A stretch of DNA of 64,000 bases from contig CM036255.1 of the NCBI GenBank assembly GCA_020698575.1, positions 21,256,501-21,320,500 on the forward strand, read 5' to 3'. The notes under the pieces are model-generated. The model saw only the letters and a list, made by a program, of their open reading frames with translations, was not told where the DNA came from and ran no database searches. Positions 1 to 11,290 of the stretch are shown one piece after another. This DNA is from Bostrychus sinensis (lineage: Eukaryota > Chordata > Actinopteri > Gobiiformes > Eleotridae). The position numbers and the translations under genes are program-made. The number at the start of each line of letters is the position of its first letter. The stretch's first letter is position 1.

Positions 1-978
1 CTGAGGTTTAAGCTTTTTCATTTTAGTAAAAATCCTCATAATCAGTGAAGTTTAGTTGGTTATGGCTAGAGATTACGGTTATTGCTCTTTGCCCCAGTTA
101 ACCACAGCTCTCAGTCTTGTCACTGTTAGACTCTTTTTCATTATTGCTCTTATTACACTGAGCAGAGACAGTGAGAGACATTTTTCGGGGACTACAGTGA
201 AGACAGTCGCTAAAAAAGATTGAAAATTGAGCTTAAAATGTTTGAAAAGGACTTGAACTTGACCTACAGACACAGCATTATCAGCCCTCTCCCTTTTGAC
301 TCAGATACGCAGGTGGATTGTTCCTGTACCTTATCTCCTGGGCCTCCACCCTTGGATACAGTGCTCTCCTCTCCAACTATTATCTCCCCATTGTCACGAA
401 ACATGTCAGCCCATTGTTCTCACGTCTTTCTCCTTCATCTCATCTCTCCCATCCCAGGGGAGCTTTATGGCCGTGACAGTAAAAACAGCTGTAACACCAA
501 AAAGTGGTGCCACCCCCTCATACAACACACAGCTCCCCAGTGTTTTCAAAAGACAGGGTCATAAATTTAGGCTCCGGCGGACAGGGACTCTTAACCTGCC
601 TGACCCCAAAACATCGTCACAAATAGGGAGATGTCTCTTATTTGCTCGACGTTCAGTGGAGCGGCCTGAGTAAATGTAAGAGGCCAATGTGAAAGGTTTA
701 GCTGCTGCAGTAAATGTTAAGTGCTGTCCGGAGTGAAACCAAGTAAACAGGAGAGAGACAAGAGAGAGATGTTTGGGGAGAAAAGGTCTTAACGGACTGA
801 CAGGACAAAAACAAACAGGAAGAAAGGGTGGCTCAGAAAGCAAAGTTTGAGTCTGAAATACCTGCATCCATTCAAGAAAGTTACACACTGGGTTTAGTGG
901 AAAGACAAACTGAGTTTTCAAGGAAGGCTAAAGGGATCCAAGTCAGAGAGACCAGAGCAAGACTTTTAGGCTCTAAGA
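1..978. other. Intergenic, no gene recognised
   Basis: I see no coding exon, RNA gene or clear repeat. Short open frames on both strands resemble no family I know and lack paired splice signals. Confidence 0.5.
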
Positions 979-1358
979 GAGGGTGACCAGATGTCTCAAT
1001 TTAAACAGGACAGTCCCAGTTTTAGGCTCCTTGTCCCATGTCCCAAGACAGATCTGTAATAACATTAATATGTCCCAGTTTTCAACAAGCCATGTCCCAG
1101 TTGGCCCCATTTTAACCAATGGAAAAGCAGTGGAAACTAAAAACACACCTATCATTGTCAATTTAAATGAATTTTTTTTTTTTTTTTTATTATGACATTA
1201 CCATTAAAATTCAAAACTTAAGCCCAAGTGTCATGTACTTTAATGACAGGACACAAAATTGTATGAACTTCAGAAGCTTTTTTATCACTTGCACCATGAT
1301 TATTGAAAAAAATAATAACAATACGTGTCCCAGTTTTTCTAAAAATCTGGTCACCCTA
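979..1358. mobile_element. hAT-type non-autonomous DNA transposon (MITE), about 380 bp
   Basis: The ends are inverted copies of AGGGTGACCAGAT, a terminal motif of a widespread vertebrate hAT group. Flanking 8-base direct repeats CTCTAAGA (971-978) and CCCTAAGA (1359-1366) match at 7 of 8 positions, the target-site duplication length of hAT elements. The interior repeats a TGTCCCAGTTTT-like motif and has a long T run near 1172-1188. There is no transposase. Confidence 0.85.
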
Positions 1359-1788
1359 CCCTAAGATCAAGCCTAGACTAAGACCAACACATAGCCTACT
1401 GTACTTGGACAACATATCAGAGATCTAGAGGTGGAAAGTAACAAGATACTTTAGTAGTGTACTATAAAGCACTTCCATGAATATTTTGAAGTATTTAAAG
1501 TAGAATTATGGTTTGATCTTGTGGGATAAAAGTGGTAGCACACTTGGCTAACCCTAACATTGGGATCAAAACCATGTAGCAGTAGCAGTTTTTTTAATGA
1601 TAATTTGCAACTATGATAGCAACTTCCAAAAGTACTTTACAAAATGATTAAGCTTTACCTTCAATATACAGTTGGGTTATGTCCAGTCTTTCATCAATAA
1701 GAGACTTTAACGTTAATATTTTTACATTTTTGACTTAGCTTAGCATAATCAAAGCTAACCATGTTATAACAAAGCCCAGAGTGCTCCA

Positions 1789-1866
1789 AAACAATACATC
1801 AAGATTTCTAAAGACCAAGACAAAAAAATCCATGACATAACAGAAGAGTTTATGTACTGCTACTAC
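1789..1866 (+). repeat. Direct repeat, copy A1 (partner 3775-3853)
   Basis: It shares the order ACAATA..ATCAAGATTT..TAAAGACCAAGACA and later GAAGAGTT..TACTGCTAC with 3775-3853. It is divergent and broken by small indels. Confidence 0.55.
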
Positions 1867-2577
1867 CTCGTCTCACTAAAAGACAAACACAGGTCGGTTT
1901 GCTAACAAGGTGTGAAAGAGAGCATGAAGCGATTGAATTAACACTGTAAATAAATAATGTTCTTTGCACTTGAAGCTAGAAGTGTCTCGCATGAAGGATG
2001 TAGATATGTTCATTATGAGTTATTAATTAAGTGTATGGCTCAAAATAAATGTGCGATTGAAGTGCTAAATTAATTTCTTTGTATCTTCCTGAACAATGAC
2101 AATAAAGTACCTAATCTGAAACGTATTTGATTTGAGAATGAGATCTTATAAAAGTACTAGAACTCTAGATAAAGCAATGGCCCGTAACGTGTGACTCTAA
2201 AACACTTAAAGCAGACCATATGACCCAATGAAAAGAATTCACCAGAGTCTGAGAGGGCCAGCTGGTCTATCTCCACATCTATAGGCTGACTCAGGCCTCA
2301 CTATCAACGGGACACATCATGAGCGCTCCCTGTGCGCCTGCTAGCATATGTTAACCCGCTCTGGAGCACTGATAGCGTCTGCCTTACAGGGCCGCTGGGA
2401 GCTACGCTAACCTTATTGTAACTATTTGTAGCATTTATAAGCTGCCAACAAGAGCCCCGAGCCTAGTGAGTATCAAAGCGCGTGTTTACGAGCGGTACAA
2501 TAGCCTGACCTATGTGTGACATTTTAGCCTCATTACTTTTATGCGGCACTCGGATTAACTGCGATGTTGTATTCCCA

Positions 2578-2685
2578 TGCTTGAGTGCCTGTAAAAGCTC
2601 AGGGCGAAGGCAGGGTCAGAGGGGGCAAACCTTTCGTTTTAGTGGACGCGTCAAAGGCCCTGGTTCCTATGAAGTTGATTTTTGT
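2578..2685 (+). repeat. Direct repeat, copy B1 (partner 4026-4143)
   Basis: The shared blocks include TGCCTGTAAAAGCTC, GCAGGGTCAGAGGGGGCA and GTCAAAGGCCCTGG, in the same order in both copies. Copy 4026-4143 has a short extra segment in the middle. Together with A1/A2 this suggests one duplicated segment later altered by indels. Confidence 0.75.
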
Positions 2686-2933
2686 CTTTTACCAATGATA
2701 CAGTCTGAAAGCAACACTAAGACGTATTTAGACTAAATTTACTTTTAGTGGTAGAGCAGCTATTAACGGGATAAACTGATGCTTCCCTGACCCCTGAGTA
2801 CTTCTCAGACTCATCCTTTATCACTATGTAACTCAGAGGAGCAGGTAGTTGACTGTGCGAGCTGCTGGTAAGGTGAGTAAAGACTGACAAATAAAACAGC
2901 TCTGGAAATGTCCAACCTTATTATACATTACAC

Positions 2934-3262
2934 CAGCCTTTCCTAAAGTCAAAAGAGTTGTGGCCCCCTTAAAAATCTGACAATCCCATGCGGACTTCCA
3001 ACAATGAAACCTTTTTCCATTCAAAGGTCTACGTCATGTTTTTCCCCATAGATTTCTATAAAAAAACATTTTAGAACACAGAGGCTGTTGGCTAAAATGT
3101 GCGCCAAAGTGATATTTTTAAATAAGTATTAAATAAGTCAATTGTAATTCACCTTAAACTCAGTTGCTCTTTATGTACATAAGGTAGAAAACCTCTGGCG
3201 ACCCCCCTGCAGTATCTTCGTGCCCCACCAGGGGGCCCCGGACCCCACTTTGAGAACCACTG
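2934..3262. mobile_element. hAT-type MITE, 329 bp, with perfect 8-bp target duplication
   Basis: Identical 8-base copies CATTACAC flank it (2926-2933 and 3263-3270). The right end reads inward as CAGTGGTTCTCAAAGTGGGG, the common vertebrate hAT terminus. The left terminus (CAGCCTTTCCTAAAGT) is degenerate, with 11 of 16 matching. There is no coding capacity. Confidence 0.85.
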
Positions 3263-3774
3263 CATTACACTGTCTGATGTATGTTATGGACAATAAGGCT
3301 ACAAAACTAGCCATAAACAGCAATTTATTCACATTTGCATTCTCAATAGCATATATGAACTGAAAATGCTAAATGCTAATGCTAATTATTGTTGCTCTTT
3401 TTGTCTTTATTGTAGCTAATTTTAGAAAACTATAAACTATGACATGCATTACCGTTTCTGTTGATATGGCTGTATAAGTAACATTGCTCTACTTTCAATA
3501 TTAATATTTTCACTTTTTTACTTCATTAGTAGGCTACATAGTTCTTTGGAGAGTGCTGACAGTGATGGGCTTTGGAGTTTAAAGATTGGTCATTCAAAAT
3601 ATGCTTCTTCATTTAGAAATAGCCAATCATTCAGATAATCTGCGTTGAAAAATTGTTCTGTCCAACCCGCGGACAATTTTTTTTCACCTGCGGCAACACT
3701 TAAAAAGCCACAAAATTCTGGCAGCTCTGCTGGTGTCAAGCTAATCAAGTCCCACAAGAAACCAGATACTAAAA

Positions 3775-3853
3775 CAATATCAATATCAAGATTTTTAAAG
3801 ACCAAGACAAGAGCTAAGGTAATTCACTTGAAGAAGAGTTCACATACTGCTAC
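3775..3853 (+). repeat. Direct repeat, copy A2 (partner 1789-1866)
   Basis: Second copy of the segment described at 1789-1866, in the same orientation about 2 kb away. Confidence 0.55.
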
Positions 3854-4025
3854 CACAAAATCTAACGCAAAGACAAGCAAGTGCTCAAATATACTTTTAA
3901 TTAATGAGGTTTGTTTTTACTTTGGTGGCCAGAAGGTCCCAAGGTCACAACCAGCAAGTTCCTGGAGTATTAACAGTAGCAGTAGTATTGTAGATTTTGC
4001 AGTGAACTAAAACATATGCAGTCCG

Positions 4026-4143
4026 TGCTTGAATGCCTGTAAAAGCTCTGGGTGAATGCAGGGTCAGAGGGGGCATATGGCAGGGAAACACAACTGTTTT
4101 AGTGCATGTGTCAAAGGCCCTGGCTCCGGTTAAGTGCATTTTG
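4026..4143 (+). repeat. Direct repeat, copy B2 (partner 2578-2685)
   Basis: Second copy of the segment at 2578-2685 in the same orientation, with an extra segment (CATATGGCAGGGAAACACAA) in the middle. Confidence 0.75.
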
Positions 4144-6902
4144 GGACGCTGCCATCGCTGAAAATAAGGAAAGTCCTGCCACAACCAGACCTGGGTCATC
4201 CGTCTTGGTCCAAGTCATGCTCTGGTTTCCTGTTTGTGTTTTTGAACCTCTCTGGCCTCTTTGTTCTCTTCCTGTCTAACATGCTTTTATTTGTCATCTT
4301 CTTGTCCTATCATTACTGCCGTCCACCCAATCTGTATCTATATCAGCTCTCCATCCATCTCCTCCGGTCCGTGTCTAGATGTGTTTTGAGGTTTTGCTGT
4401 GAAATGTGTGGGTGGGGAGAAGGGAAAAAGTCTGTCTTTTCTTTGCAGCAAAATCATAACCGTTCATTTTTCAGTCCTGGTTCTCAGCCTGTCGAGATGG
4501 ATTTGCTCCCAGCAGTGTCAGTGAGTGTCTGAGAAATGTTTTTTATAGTGTCCAAGGTTTTGGTGAGGGCGCGCTGTAGGGACAACCTGGTCCAGTCTAA
4601 ACCCTCATTAGGCTCCCTCCGGTCTCTCGGCTCCTCCATCTGACGCCTTTCACCTTTCTTCTCTGGAGCAGCAGGTGGACACTAATGGATCCATGTTTTC
4701 AAATAACAGACAGACTTTCACTGTCTGTTGCAAATGTTGCAGTCTGGTAGTACACATACAGTACATTCATGAAAGTACTGACTCAAACTAGGTGTACAAA
4801 ACGAGCACAGTCTTTGAAGGAGTGATAAGCTTCAGTCGGGTCAATATGATTGCAGCACTCTGACAAACAATGCCAGATCAAAACGCATTTGTAACGCTCA
4901 ACAGTTTTCAAACAATGGTGGACAAATAAAATTGTTGTGTGGAGATAGTTTGTTGTTGACCTGAAGTGATCTTTAAGTACTACTAAGTTAGTTTAGAATT
5001 ATATTTAAGATTTTTTTTTTTTTTAAATAAACTCAAATCTGAATGAGGAAGTATTTTTGGTCATGAGGTCACAGCCAGCATGCTCTGGGTTCTTTGGAGA
5101 GGAGTAGTACTAGATTTTGCTGTGAAATCACAAAAACATAAGTTTAAAATGTATTGTACTTTACATATGATGATTTACATTTACTCAAGTACTCAAATAG
5201 CAATTTTCCTTTTGTACTATAGGCAACTGGACCACACACCAAAGTGAATTCTAGCCCAAGTGTAAGACAAAGCCAGGACTAGAGCAGATAGATTCATGAT
5301 CCATTTGATCCATTTGTCTGTTATCTGGGCCAAGGGTTTCATTTTCAGAAGTGGCCCAAAACACAATTTCCCTCCAGTTTTGAAAGTCTGGTAAACTGTA
5401 TGTGGATATGGCCCACGTCTGTTTTACCATGCCACATCTCAGCCAAAGGTCCCACTTAAATGCCACATGTGGACCAAATTTTGTTGCCATCACTTAAGGA
5501 TAATATTCCTTAAAAAACATACTTGGGAGGAGATTTTGAGTACATCTGTCACGTCTTTGATTCAGTTACTATGGTATTACTGCATAGACTAGTGGTAAAT
5601 ATTGTGACCCTAATTCCAAAACGACAAATAAAATATAGTTCAGTAGTTGCCACCGCCTCCATAACTCCATTTTGTAAAGTCACAACACTGTCATGTCACA
5701 ATGCTTTTCTCAACAAAAACAATGTACATAACTTACCACTTCGTGAGACAAGAAATATAAATAATTCAGTCACCACAAAACATCTCTCTAAACTCTCTTT
5801 GACCTGCCAAGCTTCTGCACAATTATGTATTGACAACATAAAGCACGAAATTGCTGCTGTCTATTTTGTTTTCTTTTTGCCGTCACCAAGCAGTACAAAG
5901 CGCATGTAAGTAATAATTTAAGACTTGATAACTGCTACTCTGCTAAATGGATGCACGGTAATAGCAGCTCTAAAAACTTGCAGAATGTGTAAGAAGTCTA
6001 TTGAAATGCAGAGTTAGCGCCACACTGTTTTGCGTCTCTTGAGAAGCAAACCTCTCACCTTTGAGCTGAAAGTGTGTGCAGGCAGAGACACCGAATTACT
6101 AAGCGATCATTATTATGGATTTGGCTGAGTGATTTAAGCTACTGTGCTGTCTTGGGTGCATCCTTTCTGTGAACACTTTCGATATTGAGACACAAAATTG
6201 CAGTAGATATAATGTAAGATTGCAATCCACAATTCACATTCGCAATCTTCTAAGAAAGTGAGATGGTGTCAATTTAGGGCTGCATTTTACACAAAGGGGC
6301 AAAGGCAGAACCATTTCTTTAGGAGACTTTAAATCTGTGCTGTAGACTTTATACTGGAGTATTACCAATTTATTTTATGCTGCAGTCAGCTGAGGTCTAA
6401 AATGGAAAGAGGACATCTAGGAGAAAGTCTGACTCAAAATAATGTGAATAATGTGGATGCCTATATTGTAATAAAGTCAAAATTGTGGCTACTGAAAGGG
6501 CTGTTATAACCCTCTACAATGAGGGACATAATCAAAGAAACTGTGCATGCAATTTGCTCACGAGAAAATCTTTTCCCCAATCATTTTCATTGGAACATAC
6601 TAAAAATATGAAATATGTTGTTCTTAGACAATGTAAATGATTGTTGTGGTTATGGTACACATTTACTTTTAAATAATAAATCAAAGATCTGGTCACTGTC
6701 TTTCTCCAACTTAATTTATTAAAATTTAATTTGTGATGTTTAATGGATTAATCATGAGCACTGACTGAAACTGTTATATGTAATTGTCGTAGGTGTCAAA
6801 ATTTTGTGATAAATGCCTTTTTGTCTATTGAAAACTTAATCTTCTGTCGCTTATGTGTTTGTGGTTAAAATTTTACTTTTACTTTGAGCGCCCCTCTGAG
6901 GT

Positions 6903-7883
6903 TGCATAATAATTGACTCTGTCTTCACGAAAAAAGATCACAAAGGTATGTCATTCATTTTCTAGTGACATCTGAGTTCTAGGGTGTTTACCGAACAACA
7001 ATTTTTAGTGTAGCAGTATTTAGTGTGTATGAAATGATGAAATTAAAAGAAATATGAAAAAATGTCTGTGCAAAAGTTTGGGAACCTTTATACGTTTGCT
7101 GATTTGAATGCATGTTCATTTTCAACTTCTCAAAATGGATTACTTGCAATACAAAATTGGTTGGATCAGTTAGAAAGATATGTGCATTCAATCATGAGAC
7201 AAGGTATTTAAGGTGGTCAGTTGGAAATTGTGTTTCTCTTTGACTCTCTTCTGAAGAGTGGCAACATGCGATCCTCAAAGCAACTATCAAATGATCTAAA
7301 AACAAAGCTAATTCAGCAATATGGTTTAGGAAAAGGCTACAAAAAGTTATCTCAGAGGTTTCAGCTGTCAGTGTCCACTTTGAGGAATGTAATCAGGAAA
7401 TGGAACTGAATTGTTCAACGAAACACCATCTGCAGCAGGATGATGTTGTAGGTCTTTGGAGTTGATCTGTGGGTTGTCTTTAACCAGTCTCACCATTCCT
7501 TACTTCTATGTCTCTCTGGTATTTTTCTTGGCCTTAACATCAACTTTGCCTGTGTTCTTCCATTTTCTAATTACCACCTTAAATACCTTTTCATCATTAT
7601 TGAATGCACCTGTCTATGACGTCCAAGGCTAAACTTAATAATGAAGTTTTGTGTTGCAAGTAATCCAGTTTGAGAAGTTACATGCATTCAAATCAACAAA
7701 CTTATAAGGGTGCCCATACTTTTGCACAGACATTTTTTCATACTTTATTTAATTTTATACACTTAAATACTGCTACACTAAAAATTATTGTTAGGAAAAC
7801 ACCCTAGAACTCAGATGTCACTAGAAAATGAATGACATTCCTCTGTGATCTTTTTTCGTGAAGACAGAGTCAATTATTGTGCA
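6903..7883 (+). mobile_element. Tc1/mariner-type element, about 980 bp, long terminal inverted repeats
   Basis: The first roughly 280 bases recur as an inverted copy at about 7610-7883. Matching blocks include TAATTGACTCTGTCTTCACG, TTTCTAGTGACATCTGAG and AATGTCTGTGCAAAAGT. The interior carries the start of a Tc1 transposase (7266-7409) and then decayed sequence without the DDE catalytic region, so the copy cannot move by itself. No clear TA duplication is visible. The flanks (6840-6900 and 7884-7960) contain TTTACTTTTAC and ATTACTTCCACC motifs of another element, so it may have landed inside an older copy of that family. Confidence 0.85.
7266..7409 (+). pseudogene. Tc1-like transposase, N-terminal helix-turn-helix remnant
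   Basis: From MRSSKQLSNDLKTK the 47-residue frame matches the paired-like HTH start of Tc1 transposases. Features are an acidic/basic first helix, the LIQQYGLGKGYKKLSQRF segment and STLRNVIRKW at the recognition helix, followed by a stop. Intact family members are about 340 residues with a DD34E catalytic domain, all missing here. It lies between the inverted repeats of the 6903-7883 element and is a relic. Confidence 0.8.
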
Positions 7884-9490
7884 TTGTTGAGTATATTTTG
7901 TATTACTAAATAAAGGTATTACTTTAGTACAGATTTGGATTACTTCCACCACTGAAATGTTCTTGATTTAAAATGTACTGCAGTGAAAAGGCCTTTAAAT
8001 GTTTGAGGTCATCTCTGGTACTATGAAGTATGTCAGGTTACATAAATGTGGAGGGTTAAGTGCAGGCTAAAGCTCACTTACAGTATGTTTGCCATAGAGG
8101 ATTAAAAACAGAAATGTCTGTTTACTATATGCGGTCTATAAATACCACTTGGCCTTATCTGACTTTTCTTTTGTCTGCTATAGTCAAAAACACACAGATT
8201 GGTGCTTTCAGAGATAGTTTTGGGGAGAATGATGTCAAAGCCGAATGATTAACTATTTCACATGTGGCTACGAGTAGGAACAGAACTGCAGACAGAGGGA
8301 AGCCTTTGGTCTAAGTGCCAGAAAGTGGAAGATTTTCTGGTAAATAACAGGTTGCCTTTCATCGTCTGCTCTAGCAACAGCTTGCAGACATTCACGGGGG
8401 GTTGACGTTGCAAGGCACGATACCAGCCACAGCCAGACGGCATAGAAAACTGCCAGCTCATGTACATTTGTTCAGAAGTTATGGGAGCTTTTGAAACCCT
8501 GTAATGATACCTTTGGCTGGGCTAAGCTTTGTTTAAAAGAAAATGAGAGCAGCCATCTTTTTAAGACCAGCACAAAGGGAACTACACTTGCCAACATCAG
8601 ATTAACAAAAGCGTACATTATGTGACTTGAACAAAACCTCTGGGTGGGGGAAAAAGAAGCTGCATTTTTCACGTATTCACTACAAAATGGGACAGAAGAT
8701 TTGTCTCCAGTTCAGAGAAAAGCTTTGAGCAGTTGATACAAAACCCTCAGGTGAAAAATGTATCAAATAAATTCATGCACTAGCTTGTGTATCACCAGAC
8801 CTTCTGTAAATCCCTACTCTCCAACAGACACAAGAAATTAGGAGAGAGAAATTTAAGAAAATAGCATACAGTTTAATTAACATTTAAGGAACAGCCATAG
8901 GGTACGTGTCTGGAAGTGGACAAAGGAATGTACATGTTTGCAGATAAAATCTGTCTATCTTTACTGACAAAAGACAGCAACATTCCCACTGTTGGTCATC
9001 ACTTGAGGAATTACATGGATAACTTCAGGCTAAACCATTACTGATACATTTGCAGTGGATTTGTCTGTATGCAACTGCTTATAGACATGTTTCATAATTA
9101 TCTAACACTGTATAAATTGCTATCATTATTGTGCTTTTTTAGCTCCTAGTTTTGACCTTTTCTGTTCTAGACTTCACCAAACTAGGATAGTACTATTATT
9201 TTATTTAGTTTCCTATTGCCATGTTGCTGACCAAAATAAAAGACCACATACTGAATTTATTTACAATTATCGGTCTATGCCAGTCAGACAGGCCTACATG
9301 CAAACAAGAGCTCTGGGGTGGTATGATGGGGATTCATATTTTCTCCAAGCTTTAGAAAAAATAATTATATTCCTTTGTTTTTCCATCACATTCATATTTC
9401 ATCTTTAGTAACAAACGTTTTCAGCAAAGTCATATGTTGGACAAGAGAGGTCCCACGTCATTTTCAAGTCCTGCAAGTCTTTTGTTTGTT
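7884..9490. other. Intergenic downstream of DPM3
   Basis: No gene is recognised. TTTATT at about 9201 and 9258 would be AATAAA on the minus strand, so either could be the polyadenylation signal of DPM3 (3' UTR of about 200-300 bases). Confidence 0.45.
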
Positions 9491-9497
9491 TGTTTTT

Positions 9498-9776
9498 TTA
9501 GATCTTTAAGCCCTTTTTTCTCAAGTCCTCTTTGGCTTCCTTTATCTGCTCCTGTAGCTCTTTGGCTGCCTCCTCGCAGTCATTGAACGTAGCCACCCTG
9601 TACCCCACCGTGGCCAGGGAGTAGCAGCCGAAAGACACGAGCAGGTACAGCGGCATGGGCCAGGCGACGTCCCGGTACGTGTCCGGTAAACTCAGGTCCA
9701 ACAGGTCGAAAGATACCACCGCCCACGCTACAAGCACCGCCGTAACTCCGAGCAGCCACTCCACAAGTTTAGTCAT
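9498..9776 (-). CDS. dpm3: DPM3, dolichol-phosphate mannosyltransferase subunit 3
   Basis: The frame is 92 residues, the same length as mammalian DPM3, and starts MTKLVEWLLG. An upstream in-frame Met would add 19 residues unlike the family, so 9776 is chosen as the start. Residues 5-28 and about 39-61 are hydrophobic and fit the two membrane helices. The block PLYLLVSFGCYSLATVGYRV is nearly invariant in the family. The C-terminal third (NDCEEAAKELQEQIKEAKEDLRKKGLKI) is the charged coiled-coil part that faces the cytosol and holds the catalytic DPM1. The complex makes dolichol-phosphate-mannose for N-glycans, GPI anchors and O-mannose in the ER membrane. The whole coding region is in one exon, as in human. 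A likely intron in the 5' UTR joins it to 10056-10110. No defect is seen. Confidence 0.97.
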   Translation of the reverse strand: MTKLVEWLLGVTAVLVAWAVVSFDLLDLSLPDTYRDVAWPMPLYLLVSFGCYSLATVGYRVATFNDCEEAAKELQEQIKEAKEDLRKKGLKI

Positions 9777-10055
9777 GGCGAGAGGTATGTCCCAGGACTC
9801 GAACGAAACAAAAAAAAACACCCTATAACACAAACAAATAATGTATATGCGTATACATTGATTGAATTACCTTAGCTCGAACTAGCTCCGCATGTTAGCA
9901 TTGAGTTAGCTACAGGTTACAAACAGGCAGAGAAAAGGCATAGTTGCTAAAAAGAAAAGTAACGAGGAACTTTAAACTAAATTTAGACCCAGAAATATGG
10001 TGTCAGATTTTGCTGTAAGAAAGTTAATTTGTTAGATTTGTCCAGCGGTGTTTAC

Positions 10056-10135
10056 CTCCTTTCAAACGCCAAATCAGCCTTGCGCCGTTTTATGACGTAA
10101 CAGCTCGCAGCGCATCATGGGGAATGTAGTTATTA
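10056..10135 (-). promoter_or_regulatory. dpm3: DPM3 promoter and probable non-coding first exon
   Basis: On the minus strand, 10131-10111 reads AACTACATTCCCCATGATGC, close to the ZNF143/SBS promoter motif. TTACGTCA (10100-10093) is a CRE/ATF-like site. A GC-rich stretch then ends at AAAGGAG|GTAAAC, a good donor with the exon end at 10056. A polypyrimidine tract and AG near 9803 would be the acceptor, 27 bases before the ATG. There is no TATA box, as expected for a housekeeping gene. The exon start is inferred. Confidence 0.6.
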
Positions 10136-10139
10136 CTCT

Positions 10140-10974
10140 TGGAAATGCATTGACTGGTTTATTTTAACCATTAGACTACCACACAACGCGAGTACAAAAT
10201 TTCAATAAGTGTATATACATCTGAATATTTCATTTTATAGTTTTTATTAAGTGATGGACCATATTTTATGTTTGATTTATATACATTCTTTCTTATTGTC
10301 TAAAAAGCTAGTTGTATGGCAAATCATCATTGTGTAAGATCTACACATTTTAAATTAGGCTATATTGATGAAATTCATGTACTACATGTAAATTCATGTT
10401 CATGTACTCAGTGTAACTAAATAAAGAAACGTCTGTGTGATCTCCTTAAACAGCAGTTTTTGATGTATTTGCCCATTGGTGGTGTCTGCTGACTGTGAGA
10501 AAACTGTTTGTTCTAACAGCATCTTTAATGAGACTCCCAGCTGAGCTTTTAACTCACATTGGACCTCTAACTGCTCCTTAGTGTCATACTCTTAGTTTAG
10601 AAAAAATATTTTGATGATTGAATCACCATTAGCGTGTGCTGAAAGTTATCCACAAATACGAATGTTATTTCAACGTGAGGAATTCGACAGCAAATTCATT
10701 AGGGGCCACTGTGGTGTGCTTTTATTTAGATCTTCTTGTTCCTTTAGGTGCTGTGGGGCTGCGCCTGTTCGCTCAGGGTGGTGAACTGTCCAGGTGCAGA
10801 GTTAACAGCCCTCCCCAGGGTGAAATCAGGAGAGACAGAGATATAAACATGAGTCACTTTAGCTGCAAAGAAGAGGTCAGTGAAGAGCCACTAGATATAA
10901 ACATCATTATGACCAACAAACTGGGGATATTTTTAGGATAGTAGCGTTTATGTTTTTTGCATCAGTGCACCATG
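10140..10974. other. Intergenic upstream of DPM3
   Basis: No gene or repeat is recognised. No divergent transcript start can be shown, although ZNF143-type promoters are often bidirectional. Confidence 0.4.
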
Positions 10975-11290
10975 AAGCAACTAGATTCTTTTACTTTTAA
11001 CTTTTACTTGAGTAAACGTTGAGCATCTTCAAATAAGTGAGAGTATTTTTGACCTTTTGGCAAAGTTGGTAGTAGTAATAGTAATAGTGGCACCATCAGT
11101 AGTAGAACATGTAGTAGTAATAGCAGGAGTAGCAATAGTTACATGAGCAGTATTAGTAGCAGTAATAGAAGTAGTATAAGTAGTGGTAGCAGCAGTACTT
11201 TCTACTCGACACTCAGTACACATTTTACTCTTGTAATTCTTCTATTTGAGTAATAATATTTTTACTAAAGGACAGATGTTACGTTCTTCT
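10975..11290. repeat. Trinucleotide-core element, copy 1
   Basis: An arm with ACTTTTACTTGAGTAAA is followed by CTTTTGGCAAAGTTGGTAGTAGTAATAG and then a degenerate (AGT/AGC)n tract to about 11195. The closing arm has AGTACTTTCTAC and TTTACTC. The same order occurs at 14162, 27040, 55085 and 63000. Confidence 0.75.

Larger units (their letters stand above)
1359..2925. other. Intergenic with one half of a local duplication
   Basis: No gene is recognised. Segments at 1789-1866 and 2578-2685 recur at 3775-3853 and 4026-4143. The stretch 2230-2510 looks repeat-free and moderately GC-rich but shows no exon. Confidence 0.5.
3271..6900. other. Intergenic, no gene recognised
   Basis: It contains duplication copies A2 (3775-3853) and B2 (4026-4143). 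Short blocks near 3935-4010 and 5055-5140 resemble each other (GGTCACARCCAGCA..TAGATTTTGC). No exon or RNA gene is seen; the open frames are short and unlike known proteins. Confidence 0.5.
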
